Shown piece by piece: positions 34,300-45,179 of a stretch of DNA of 64,000 bases. The position numbers were made by a program, and so were the translations under genes. Position 1 is the first letter of the stretch. Every line of letters begins with the position of its first letter. Under the pieces are notes generated by a model. That model made no database searches and was not told the DNA's origin. It was given only the letters and a program-made list of their open reading frames with translations. The stretch is from Diphasiastrum complanatum (taxonomy: Eukaryota; Streptophyta; Lycopodiopsida; Lycopodiales; Lycopodiaceae): assembly GCA_029204225.1 (NCBI GenBank), contig CM055105.1:50420745-50484744 (forward strand), in the 5' to 3' direction.

Positions 34300-34960
34300 A
34301 TTTTTTTCCCCTCGGAAAACTAACCATAGATTAAGAAATATAAACAAAGTACAAGCTATAAATAAACTTAGAGAAGCAAAAACTTTTCAGCCTCTTTAAA
34401 AAGAAGCGAGGGGGAGATACTAAAGTCACCACTCCCAAATTCCATGGTGTTCCTATCCAGCCAAATGTTCCAAAGAGTGATTACTCTAATTTGTTGCCAA
34501 AAAGCATTAATCTCTAAATCCTCAAAGGTGATATTGTTCAGCAATAAATCTGTGTGGCTGAATCTCTTGAATCTAACATGGAAGCGCGCAATAAAGAGAT
34601 CAAACACTGATTTCCAAAGAGGAGCATAACCATGAAAAAAATAGATGGATCACATGTTCATCAAATGTTTTGCATTTAGTACATACATGCAAGGCATCAC
34701 CTCGATAACAAGCACACACAGGAAGAGAATGTTGAATGATCATAAGAGAAAAAATTCTAAACTTGCCATTCTTGATCTTGTTAGTTTTAGGAAATTTGTT
34801 CTTCCACAAGATAGGGGGATCAGAAAGGTTCCATTTGGAATTGAACCAGGAGAAGGAGAAGTTTGGCTCTTTGGTAGCGGAAAAGATTGATGAGTAAGAA
34901 ATTTTGCCCAATTTGTCAAAAGCCTTAGAGTCGAACTTATTAGACATATTTTCAACCATC
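34300..34960 (-). pseudogene. LINE ORF2 C-terminal remnant, unit B
   Basis: Duplicate of 21185-21840. The minus-strand frame 34959-34600 has FSWFNSKWNLSDPPILWKNK, then CTKCKTFDEHVIHLFF, and is broken by one extra base in an A-run at about 34636. Frame 34607-34368 continues with ITLWNIWLDRNTMEF. The lesions differ from unit A, so they arose after duplication. Confidence 0.7.
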
Positions 34961-36582
34961 TAGTTCTCGTTTTAATTAATTTCATATCATGATTTGTGTT
35001 TACAATGACTTTGCAATTCTACCATTAGGTGGGGGATGCACTATATGGTCTAGAATGTCTAAATTGTTTGACATCACAGTTATGGCAAATAATTATTTCC
35101 ATTAAATCAAGCTACTATGTTTGCATGTCTAATACCACTTACTTCCTCCCTAGCATAGAGTTTTGGCAAAAAGGGGCTTTACGTATAAGGGGAGGTAGTG
35201 TTCAAGACCTCCCTCATGTTGCCCTTCAATATCTTGCACCTTTTAAGGGATGTCAGTTAAAAGAAATGCTGGCTTTTGAAAACTTTTGCGAAAAAGTGTT
35301 TAAAATTCTGCAGCTATTAAAGGTTGTCATTGGTAATAGTAGCTAATTTATTTAAAAATTAGCACATTAAAAAAAAAAAACTAGCACATAGACTAAGCTA
35401 TCTGCTAAATTGCACTGGTAATATTTGGCGATTTCCAAAATTTTCAAAGACTGTTAGCATCCAACTCCATTATAAATTTATAAATTAGCCACGCATTAGC
35501 TTACATGTAACTTCTACCAAAAATTTTGCAAAAAGTCAAGCATCCAAAAAATAGAATTTGACAATTTCATAATTTTATGTGGTTTATGATAATTTACCCA
35601 AACCCAATGTATTCCAAAGATTTAGGTTTAGAATTCTATGTATATATTATTGGCCGTGATATTTCCCAGAAGACAAAAAAGTCATTGGTTTTTAGGAAGT
35701 CAGCATTATACAGACTATCTATGAAAGTAGTTTTTGATAGAAGTTGTTTGTTCCATTTTCGGACTTTGTTGGTTTTCTCGAACATTGAGGAAGGCTCTTG
35801 TTTGAGGGCCTTCAATTCGACATAGTGGCTGACTGCAATTCTTTTTAGTAAAACTACAAAAGGATGTAGTTAGAGGAATCTTATAGTTGTAACTTTTCTT
35901 TGTTGATTCTATTTTTAGTAAAGTATGCTACGCACTCGACTCCCTCCATAATACATGATATTCTAAATGCTCATAGAGCTAAAAGATAGCAAAGTATTGG
36001 GCAGAAAGTTGTGCTCAATACCTTCCATAATTTGTAATACATGCTCATAAATCTCAAAAACAAATATTGAGTATTTAATTTACATCCTATACTGCCACAT
36101 TAGCTAAAGAAAAATCCTTACATTTATCAAATAAGGATGGGAAGACTCATCAATGTCCAAAACGATGAAACAGAAAACGTGAAATTCTAAAAGGCAAACT
36201 TAGCTAGTCTTATGTATCTAAACAAATCAAATGAATGGATCCATGTATTGGGGAATGGTCTTTTCACCAATAAAATGATCATAAATTTATGGTGAGGTCA
36301 TTAGGTCAAGGCATAATTGAACAACCAATGAACCAAGTGTAAAGGTCACTTAGTAATTCTTTTGCAAGTCTCACTTATGCATCTATATGGCTCGAATTGT
36401 TCCTTTTGAAATTTACTTACCACAACCCTCTAGCATAATGTTCTTGTCATGGTTGTTTACTCAAATATTACATGAATCAACAATCCAGACTGTGTTTGGG
36501 GGGCACGACTACCTAGGGTATAATAAATAGGATCTCATTTTAAAATTTCATGGCACACATCATGTACAATAATGGGTTTTTG

Positions 36583-36682
36583 TTGGCCCATGGTAAGGAT
36601 ATATTGGCTCACCCTCTTGTCTCGCTGCTATTGTGGCTTCGTCAAGAGGACATGCCATTATATCCTTACAATGGCCCCCCAA
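36583..36682. ncRNA. ~100-nt imperfect hairpin, unit B copy
   Basis: Third copy of the foldback (compare 13823 and 23438), with the arms and terminal TTGG...CCAA retained. A few substitutions include a shortened G-run in the 3' arm. Confidence 0.3.
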
Positions 36683-36998
36683 AACAATCGTTATCTACTC
36701 TAAAACATGTCAAAAATTTGGTGAGCTCAATTTCAAGTTTCATAAAGATTCCATAATATGCCAAGAAAGTAGTTGAGGTTATTATCACTTTCCATAATAT
36801 GCCAGCCAAAGTTTTAAAACATCTAATATAAAGTTCACGCATTATAAAGAATATGGATGGATTTGAGGCATAATTTTATGACAAATCACGATCTTTCCAT
36901 AATTTGATGTTTTTTAATAGGAAGAAGTAGGCTTTGAAGCAAATCCATTACCTAAGCAATCAAGGAAAAGCTAAGCTAAACTAAACTAACACCTGAGA

Positions 36999-37645
36999 TT
37001 AATTGATTACCTTCAATGATGCTTTATACTCCTTCCACAGTTGATCTATGTTTTCTCCAAACTCTTCATTGAAGAAGCTCATGTTCTAGGGAGTTTTTGA
37101 TCATAATCGGCTGTTCAAGTTCTTGACAAAATCTGCTCGTCTTGTTACAAGATAATCAAGAAACAAGGCTGTTACTACATCATTGTCTGTCCATGTTTTG
37201 GCACCGACCCCAGCTTTTGCCCATTCGATAGCCAAGTTTGCTTCACCATTGTGTAGAAAGGAAAGCCAGTAAAAAATGGTTGTGTAGTAGGGGAATGTTC
37301 CTGTGGTGGCCAGTTCATCCATAACCCAAGTCGTAAGGAATGCCAGTTGACTTTGAAGATGTAGGCGAGTTTTGCTTTTGTAGTTTGATTCGAGATTGGA
37401 CCAAAGAAGCCTTCACAAATGTAGACAAAATATTGACTACCTTCAAGAACCAAAGTAGATTCTGCACCAGTGCACGGGTACACCATGACCCAGACCTCTG
37501 ACACATTTTTACCAGTAGGTGCACCACCAATATTGTACAACAAAGAGTAAGCAAATCCACTGGCTTCAGAAAGATAAGCTAGACCTTTCTGCACACCGAT
37601 GTTTTCATTATTGTGTTCGCCTATTGTTACCATTAGTGCACGCAC
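36999..37645 (-). pseudogene. basic secretory protein (BSP) family, copy B, broken
   Basis: Aligned with the 260-codon copy, residues from about 52 to the C-terminus are present. The breaks are: a one-base loss near 37243 (gcttcacc instead of gctttcacc), a one-base loss near 37351, and a Trp-to-stop change at 37087-37089 (within TPWNMS). The N-terminal signal region is missing or diverged beyond about 37645, close to the Copia F LTR. The HExxH region is also absent here, so loss of the active site came before the duplication. Confidence 0.85.
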
Positions 37646-37685
37646 CGAGAGACATGAACGAACTAATCCTCACATTCATTTCTCC

Positions 37686-38147
37686 TGTGAAAAATGCAAA
37701 ATCAAGCTTGGTAGAGGCCAAAAATGTTGCATATAGATAAACACAGATGTGTGGAGCCTGTTTCCATGTGTGAAAATAGTGTACTTGTCATGTACCATAA
37801 TCATATAGGTTGTACATATGATTTAATTCAAGTTCTAGTGGCTAAAAAGGCCAAAAACTAGTTTTCTAGATATATGACACATGGCATCAATCTATTGATT
37901 GCATGAGCCAAATATTTTGGTTAGGTGTCATATCCCATGTGTAGAGGACATCTCACACGTGTGGAATAAGCTGAAGTAGGCGAATTTTGAATTCTAGAAG
38001 ATTTCCAAGTAGATCTCCATATAGAAGGAAAATGGACCAAAAGTGCTCAAAATAGAAGGTTTTGTCCAAGTGTCAGTTTTGCATGATGAATCATCATATG
38101 ACAAAGCACCTTCACACATGTGGGATCAGAGGGATGATCAGTACCAC
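37686..38147 (+). repeat. truncated 5' LTR of Copia F
   Basis: Begins TGTGAAAAATGC. It matches 40938-41395 with a handful of substitutions by eye. About 380 bp of the LTR, including the TATA box and primer site, is deleted. Confidence 0.8.
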
Positions 38148-39491
38148 ACCCAATTTGAGAGATTTTTAGTGCAAAATCAAGCATTTTCTATAGAGAATCT
38201 AATCCCTTGATTACTTCTTGGATTAGATCAGCCAAAAAATTAAAATTGAAGCTTGAATTAGGAGCATTAAATGATTTTATCTGATTTTTTGAGTGTATGT
38301 TGAAGTTAAGAGAGATTTTTCTAAAAATCATAGATTAAGGAGTGATATGCAAGGTGAGAGGTTGAAATCCATTGTACCATCACTCTAGATTTGTTCAAGA
38401 GTGATAGGGTCAAGTTTAGAAACATCAATTTGCTACAAAACATCTTTGGATTTGTCCTCCAAGTGAAACCTTTGAGAGTTTCTAGTGCATATAGAGCATC
38501 TATGCAAATCTTTTGTAGAATTTGTCATAGATTGGCTTCAATTGAGAGTTCTAGAAAAGAGATTGAGATCCAAGTCACATTGTTCAATCCTACTCAATTT
38601 GTTTGAGTGATTGTAAAGTTTGAAAAGAGTCATTAAGGTGTCTATGGCAAATGTGTAGAGAGAGATCCAATTTTCTAAGAGTTCCTTCCTTTGTAGAGGG
38701 CAAGATCTAGAAGCTCATTATGTGTTGTTATTGGTGAAGAATTTGTCTTCTCCTATGTGATCAAATCTTTCTAAGTGGTATTAGCTCTTTGAAGCACAAT
38801 ACCTTAGTGAGAAAAATCACAACTTTTGATTTTGAATTTCATTCCAAGTCTTAAAAGGTAGAGTAATTGGTGGAATCCAATAGGAGTGATTGAATTCAAT
38901 TTGTTGAGCAAAAATTGACATAGTATGTATGAAACTCAAATTAGTTCTATTCAACTTTCTTTGTGAGAGTGTGAGGGTCAATTTGTGATCATATTGGATG
39001 TCCAGAATGAGGAGGAGTCCATATTTGAGTATTCATGCATGGTTGAGATCTTTGTGAATCTCTAGTTGTCTAAATTTTTAAGCTTTGTGAAAAATTGGTG
39101 GTATAGTTTGTTTTCAAATCAAATCGAATTCATTCTAAATCTCAAGAATGAGATTATTTGGGTCAAGAGTGAGTCCAAAAGAAGTGATTAAGTTTGATTT
39201 TCATGTGTTTGAAGCAAAACCCATCTTTTGTTCAAGAATCTCAAGTGTTGAGAGAATTAGTCAAGTGAAAAGGAAAATCTAGGTGTCAAATCTTTTCATA
39301 TTCATTTCAATTTTCAAAAGAAAGAGTCATTGGTATTTAATAGGAGATTGGATCTGATTTCTTTTGTGATTTGGTTCAAAGATTGTGTGCTTTTGTCTTA
39401 GTGATCAAAGCAAAGTTTCCAAGTGACTAGTCATTATTGTGAAGATTGATTCTTAGGTTTGTGAGCTAGATCTTTTGTAGATCCTTCTAGA

Positions 39492-40694
39492 TTGTTGAAG
39501 ATGTTCAAATCTAGTCTCTTGAAAGTCACAAATTACATTTGTAGAATCATATCACAGGTTTTTATTCACATGACATCAATAGGTGGCATCCTATTGAAGG
39601 AAAGAAAGAATCCTGAGTGCAACCTTTGTGGCAAGGGAGGATATTTTTTCTCAAGATGCTACAAAAAGAAAACTAGTCCATCCAAGGAGAACCAAAGCAA
39701 GGGGGCCGAGGTGAAGGATGGAGCTTCAATTTTAAAATGCAAATACAAGAAGGACAAGTCCAAGGAAAGGTGTTTCCTTTGTGGAAAGGTGAATGAGGCT
39801 TGGAGTCTCACAAGGACTTGCAAGATTTGTCTTCAAGAGTCCATCACAACACATGTCAAATCTTTTGAAATTTTTCATTTGGAAGTGCATTGTTTGGTTC
39901 AAAATGCAAAGATAGATGTCACTTTCATGAATGTAACTTGGATTTATTTTATGTCCTTGGAAAGTATTTTGCTTGGAACTTTGGACAAGTTCAAACTTAT
40001 TGTTATGATCCAAGACAAATCAATCAAGAATAAGAAGCAGCAATCACAAAATGAAAATAGTTTCATTTATGCTATCATGTCAACTTATGAAGAACCATTT
40101 TGCTTTGAAGAGATTTTTGTATCTCAAAGGTGGATTAAGGCAATACTAGTTGAGTGTGATGCCTTAAAAGATAGCAGAATATGTTTTCCTTGTAAGCTTA
40201 CATTAGCTATGAAGTCAAGGACAATGAAATATCTTCATAATGGAGGATCTTTTGGTTTCAATAAGATCATGAATGATGTGTTCATTCATAAAGATGAAAA
40301 TTGTATATTTTCAATCCTAAAGGCAAGTTGTAAACTTCTTATGAGAATAAGTGAAGCATCCAAAGTGGACACTTATATCCATAAGCAAGTAGTTAGCCTT
40401 ATTGAGATGGAGATACCTTTTGATTTCAATATTGGAAAAATCATGCCAAGTTGTGGTGATTTTTGGACTTATGTTTCTAGCATAAGTAAACTTGATAATC
40501 ATAGGAAGTGCATATTGATTGATCATACTTGTTGTGATCATTATGAGACATGGAGGTCTTGGATTTCCATCAAGAAGGAGCATCATGAAGAGGATCTTAA
40601 GGAGTCATCTCAAGGTTCAAGTGTGCCAAGGATTGAGGAGGAGAGACCTTCTCAAGTTGTGATTCCAAAAAGAAACTCAAGAAACATGGCTTAA
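39492..40694 (+). pseudogene. Copia F 400-codon chimeric gag/RT frame
   Basis: The first codon is TTG; ATG codons follow within a few residues. Around residue 42 a zinc knuckle CNLCGKGGYFFSRC lies near 39620 (Gly and Lys-rich flanks as in gag). A second half-motif CFLCGK follows near 39775. After about 90 unrecognised residues comes MSTYEEPFCFEEIFVSQRWI then KAILVECDALK (near 40080-40170). This is the start of Copia reverse transcriptase (EPxxFEEAxxxxxWxxAMxxExxAL). The RT core, including YVDD, never follows. Instead there are about 140 residues I do not recognise and an acidic tail (EEDLKESSQGSSVPR) like that of Copia A. An open frame this long in a deleted element suggests fairly recent deletion or selection. 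Confidence 0.6.
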
Positions 40695-40937
40695 CCCATG
40701 TGGCTCACATTTCAAGGGACAGAGGAGCATATATCATGTGAAGGAGCAAGCCATAAGGTCAAGCATCTACATGAAAACACTATCATGGATATGGTGATTT
40801 CAGATCAACATCAAGCTCTTTGGCTGATCTTCACACCTTTTGAACCAGCAAAGACCAATTCAGCCCATGGAGTCAAGTTCAAGATCATCATGTTTTCCAT
40901 CAAGCTAGATTTACCAAGCTAGATTTTTGAGGAGGAG

Positions 40938-41775
40938 TGTGAAAAATGCAAAAATAAGCTTGGTAGAGGCCAAAAATCTTGCATATAGATAAACACACGT
41001 GTGGAGCCTGTTTCCACGTGTGAAAATAGTGTACTTGTCATGTACCATAATCATATAGGTTGTACATATGATTTAATTCAAGTTTTAGTGGCTAAAAAGG
41101 CCAAAAACTAGTTTTCTAGATATATGACACATGGCATCAATCTATTGATTGCATGAGCCAAATATTTTGGTTAGGTGTCATATCCCATGTGTAGAGGACA
41201 GCTCACACGTGTGGAATAAGCTGAAGTAGGCAAATTTTGAATTCTAGAAGATTTCCAAGTAGATCTCCATATAGAAGGAAAATGGACCAAAGTGCTCAAA
41301 ATAGAAGGTTTTGTCCAAGTGTCAGTTTTGCATGATGAATCATCATATGACAAAGCACCTTCACACATGTGGGATCAGAGGGATGATCCGTACCACGAGC
41401 TCCCACTTATTGTATATATAGAGCCACATTTGGCCATAATCATTGTGAGACACCAATCTTGGTTTTGGAAGCAATTTTGAGTGATTCTCTCCATTTGTCT
41501 ACATTTGTTTTGATTGTTTTGAGGTTCTATCAATGTGTACTTGATTTTCAGGTTGGAGTCCGTACTCAGACAATGTTTCACATGTGTGAAACCATAAAGT
41601 ACACTTACCTTCAATTAATGATTGTTCTTGTTAGGATTTTGTGTCTAGAATTGATCTAGATTGATCTTAATCTCAAGTAGATTGATAGATCAAGTAATCT
41701 GACAACCAATCCCTCTTGAGGATCAGATTAGGATTCACTCTTAGTCTCTTTTGTACTTTTTGCACATCTCCAATA
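40938..41775 (+). repeat. 3' LTR of Copia F / 5' LTR of Copia G
   Basis: TGTGAAAAATGC to the primer site at 41776. It contains a TATA-like TGTATATATAGAGCC near 41412. About 838 bp. It is shared by the element to its left and the gag to its right. Confidence 0.75.
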
Positions 41776-41787
41776 TGGTATCAGAGT
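41776..41787 (+). promoter_or_regulatory. Copia G primer-binding site
   Basis: TGGTATCAGAGT, one mismatch from the canonical site, directly after the LTR and about 250 bp before gag. Confidence 0.75.
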
Positions 41788-42032
41788 TGTAGGTTACTAT
41801 TCTTTGATTATTTAGAGCTTTAATATCAGAAACCATCTGATTTCTTAAGCGATTTTATGTCAGAGCTTTTTCTATAGCCTGATAAGCTTCCACAAGACCT
41901 GATCCTACTAGCCGATAGGATAACTGTTTTCTTGTTCAGTGATTTAACACTAGATTCTCATACTTAAGTCACTGATAGTTACTACTATCATCTAGACTAA
42001 TCTTCCACATCCAAGGGAAAGCCAGTCCTATC

Positions 42033-42620
42033 ATGGACAAGCTTGATGGAGCCAATTACCATCTGTGGAAATTTAAGATGAGAATTGGGCTAATGGCTAA
42101 GGAATTGTATGATAGCGTTACAGGTGAAGAGCCAAAGCCCGAAGCCGACGACACAGCAATCTCCCATTGGAAGCTAAAGGATGGTAAAGCATTTGCACTG
42201 ATCATCCTCAACATCTCGGACTTGCAGATCGGCCATATGTTTGAAGCTCAGACATCCAAGAAAGTCTGGAACGTCTTGAGCACATTATACAAAGTGCGAG
42301 ATATAGCTTCCAAGCTACATATTAGGAAGAAATTTTACTCTATTGCAGGAAGACTCTCGAAGGAACGAAGTCTCTAGTTCCTCGATTGTTGACTCTCACA
42401 CCCTATACACCAACAAAGGCTCGATATGTCCTTCATGTACCAAATTTGTCTACAAATCTGCTCTCTGTTAGTAGAATTATAGATCTAGGGCATAAAGTAG
42501 AATTTGAATCTGATCAATGTAAAGTAGTTGATAGGATAGGCAATATCCTAGCACTCGGAAAGAGGCATGGATACTTGTACAGATTAGTCATTGCTTTTCT
42601 GCCTCTAGTCAGACACTTAG
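42033..42620 (+). pseudogene. Copia G gag and protease-end remnant
   Basis: MDKLDGANYHLWKFKMRIGL is the classic gag start. It continues AKELYDSVTGEEPKPE, then KLKDGKAFALIILNISDLQIGHM and KKVWNVLSTLYKVRD, and stops at 42377. The second half of gag, the zinc knuckle and the DSGA part of the protease are deleted. The frame from 42386 resumes at the protease C-terminus (RYVLHVPNLSTNLLSVSRIIDLG). It closely resembles Copia B and D, so these belong to one lineage. Confidence 0.8.
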
Positions 42621-42630
42621 TACTTCCGTT

Positions 42631-43437
42631 CAGATAAATAAAAGTTTACTTTGGCATTATAGACTTGGTCATTTGAATCATGCTTCTGTACAACGAATTT
42701 CTAAGCAATCCATTGTTCTTGATCTCGACTATCCTGACAAGAAAGTCGAATTACAAGTCTGTCAAGACTGCCTAGTCAACAAACAAGACAGACAACCATT
42801 TAGATCAAGCCATCAACATACTGCTAGAGGACTACTAGATGTTGTGCATACAAATATCTGTGGCCCAATGCAAAATCCTTCACGAAAGGATGCAAAGTAT
42901 TTTATAACTTTTATTGATGAATTTTCTAGAAGGACTATGGTTTATTTTATTAAGAAGAAATTAGAAGCTTTCAATCGCTTCAAAATCTCCAAAGAGCGTG
43001 CAAAGTTCAAAGATTTTTGCATAGCACATGGGATTAAGAGGGAGTACTCTAGTCCTAGGATTCCACAACAAAATGGAGTGGCCAAGAGGAAGAATAGAAC
43101 CCTTTGTGAATGTGCCAAAGCAATGAGACTACATGCAAATCTTCCTAAGTCTTTTTGGAGGGAAGCTTTAGCATGTGCTAACTATCTTTGTAACAGGTGG
43201 ACAAGTGCTTCCTTGGATGGTAAAACTCCTTTTGAGGTCCTTTATAGTACAAGGCTAAGTGTCAAACATTGTACGATCTTTGGTTGTACTTGTTTTGTCA
43301 ACATCACTCTTGATATAGAACTAGAGAAGATCCTTCATCAAAGAAAGGTGTGTTTGTTGGCCATAGTGCTTCTTGGTTTCCAAGGGAGGCTCAAACTTGG
43401 GACCAAAGAAACTTTGGATGCCAAGATAACAAACTAG
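42631..43437 (+). pseudogene. Copia G integrase, all three catalytic residues lost
   Basis: The pre-integrase HHCC domain is present (WHYRLGHLNHASV...CQDCLVNKQDRQPF). In the core, the usual HxDICGPM reads VVHTNICGPMQNPS, so the first catalytic Asp is Asn. The segment that normally holds SDNGGEF is deleted (frame passes from NRFKISKERAKF to KDFCIAHGIKREYSSP). The third motif reads QQNGVAKRKNRTL, with Lys in place of the catalytic Glu. The C-terminal part continues to HCTIFGCTCFVNI and then meets the SINE-like insertion. The protein would bind but not join DNA. Confidence 0.8.
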
Positions 43438-43447
43438 GCCAACCCCT
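43368..43447 (-). mobile_element. SINE-like insertion within Copia G coding sequence
   Basis: caagggaggctcaaacttggg followed by accaaagaaactttggatgc is nearly the same as the SINE head at 20955-21025 and 34075-34140. It lies exactly between the VFVGHS and SKAYKVY segments that are contiguous in Copia proteins, so roughly 95-100 bp are extra. It is in the same plus-strand orientation as those copies. No target duplication is obvious. Confidence 0.6.
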
Positions 43448-43450
43448 TTG

Positions 43451-44029
43451 GGTTTGTGAAGTAAGCAAGGCTTACAAAGTTTACATTCCTTCAACAAGAA
43501 AAGTTGGCATTTCTAGAGATGTCATCTTTGAAGAAAACAATGTACCAAAGAAAGTTGATGTTGATGAAACTAACAATCTTCATGTTGTTTATCCTACTTT
43601 CTTGAGGGTGATGGATCTATGGATGATGATGGTGGAGATGCCTCTCCAAGTCAAGTTCCAAGAAAATCCTCAAGGCAAAGGGAAAAGCCAACAAGGCTTA
43701 CATATGATGAGAAGGGTAAGCAAGCTGTGGAAGGTACAAGCTTGGCTTTACTCACATGTTTTGGTACATCTTCTTGTGTGGATGATGTTATGCATATGGA
43801 TGGCTGTATTCATAAAATGGATGTCATTTATGGTTCTGGAAAACAGGTTTTGGTCAATGGTTTTGATGGTCAAAAGGAAGATCAAGAGGTTGATGTTAAT
43901 GTGCTTCATCAACACCAATTGGAAATTGGTAATTTGAAGCTAGTCAAGAGCATCAAAGAAGAATCAAATGTCCAAGGCACTAAGGATCTGTTTTTGCAGG
44001 TTATTGAAGACTCAAATAAAGGCAAATGA
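43451..44029 (+). pseudogene. Copia G integrase C-terminus and linker; RT deleted
   Basis: SKAYKVYIPSTRKVGISRDVIFEEN (split here by residue limit only in description) ends the integrase region. After a frameshift, the linker SQVPRKSSRQREKPTRLTYD follows (43640-43700), the usual bridge to reverse transcriptase. The next residues (GTSLALLTCFGTSS...) run to a stop at 44029 with no RT motif. The whole RT and RNase H are therefore missing. Confidence 0.65.
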
Positions 44030-44107
44030 TCAGCAAGGATGTCTTGTTGAAACCTACTTTACTCATCTAACTTTATGTTTGAGCTATGTTATGTCAATGT
44101 GTGAAAA

Positions 44108-44667
44108 TTGTCAAAATTTGGTGAATCTATGATCATCTTTTTGTATCCAATGGATCTTGAAGAAGGACTAGTGCTACCTACTAGTTATATTGAGTCTTAT
44201 GGAGCTGGCTTAGCATCATTGTTGTACTCTTTTACTCATGGATTTCCAAGGCTTGATGGTTCTTCATGGGAAGAAGGCAATGGAGGCTCATTCATGGTGG
44301 ATTTCAACACATACCTTCACAAGAAGTGAAATATGGAGAAGACATGCAAGCAAGCATTCATCACATTCATTTGTTACATGTTTGCTACTATTTTACAAAG
44401 ATTTCAAAGGTGGAAACATGGAGGAATCACTCCATTCCCATTCTATGTTATTCTTCATGTACTAGTTTCATCTTGAAATGTAAAATTGATGTAAGAAATA
44501 GTGAAACATCCAATATGGACACTATTATCTATATCAATTATGAAGTCCATTGTTTTGTACATATTAGGATCATTGAGAGGAGATCAATCCTTAAGATGGA
44601 AATCATTCTTAAGTTAGATCAAAGTATTGTTGTAAAACTAGCAAGTAAAGTTGAAGAGGGAGTGTGA
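44108..44667 (+). other. Copia G 3' tail, unrecognised overlapping frames
   Basis: Three overlapping short frames (44108-44329, 44238-44465, 44266-44667) with no recognisable domain. The last contains ILKCKIDVRNSETSNMDT, which resembles ILKASCKLLMRISEASKVDT in the Copia F frame (near 40320), so this tail may come from the same element family. It ends in a purine tract GAAGAGGGAG before a TGTGAAAATTG LTR start. Confidence 0.35.
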
Positions 44668-45120
44668 AAATTGTCAACATTTCCTAGCTAGTTTTAGGCC
44701 AAATTTGGTATTTTTGACACATAGTTTTGGATATAACCTTTCACACATGCGGAAGAGGACTAGATACTTTTATTCTAGTATATATTTCATATTGAAGAAG
44801 TCTCAAACTTTGGGACCTTCAAAATGACACCAAAATCATGTTATTTAGACATATAGGCCAAAATTGGCTATTTTAGGCTACTGGTGGCCTAAAATTGGGT
44901 CCTAAGTTCTAGAGAGAGGAGAGAGAGTCATCTCTCTCACCTATATTAGGCTGAAATTTGTGGAGAATAGGTTGGAGAAACCTATTGTATGGTTCATTGA
45001 GATCAATAGATCATCGTCATTGTTTCTTCCTCCATTGAGAGCATTGCTTTGCGTATTGTCTTCAAGCTTTTGTGTATGATCTTAAGAGGTTTTCCAAAAG
45101 TGGTAGGCTGCTGTTGGGCA
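44665..45120 (+). repeat. probable LTR of another Copia family
   Basis: Starts TGTGAAAATTGTC after a purine tract. It contains a short purine run and its complement (gagagaggagagagagtcatctctctc, 44915-44940), which can fold. It differs from the LTR at 40938. The end point is uncertain and no partner was found. Confidence 0.45.
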
Positions 45121-45179
45121 CCCTATTTGCTCCCATTTTTGGCTACCAGCAGTACCTTTTATTAGTTTCTTTTGTCTCT

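Larger units (their letters stand above)
32747..37645. repeat. segmental duplication, unit B
   Basis: Second copy of unit A in the same orientation, with high identity by eye. Differences include an extra ~180 bp at 33433-33612, small indels, and several changes that break its BSP copy. Stretches without genes are 32833-33960, 34961-36580 and 36683-36998; each aligns with unit A. Confidence 0.85.
37686..41775 (+). mobile_element. Copia F, non-autonomous element with truncated 5' LTR
   Basis: A 5' LTR piece (37686-38147) matches the first 460 bp of the 3' LTR (40938-41775), then breaks off at gtaccac. The interior has a leader (38148-39490, no supported ORF) and one long frame. The polypurine tract TTTTTGAGGAGGAG lies directly before the 3' LTR. 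Most of protease, integrase and RNase H is missing. The 3' LTR is followed by a second primer site and gag (Copia G), so LTR-interior-LTR-interior are in tandem, as after unequal recombination. Confidence 0.75.
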
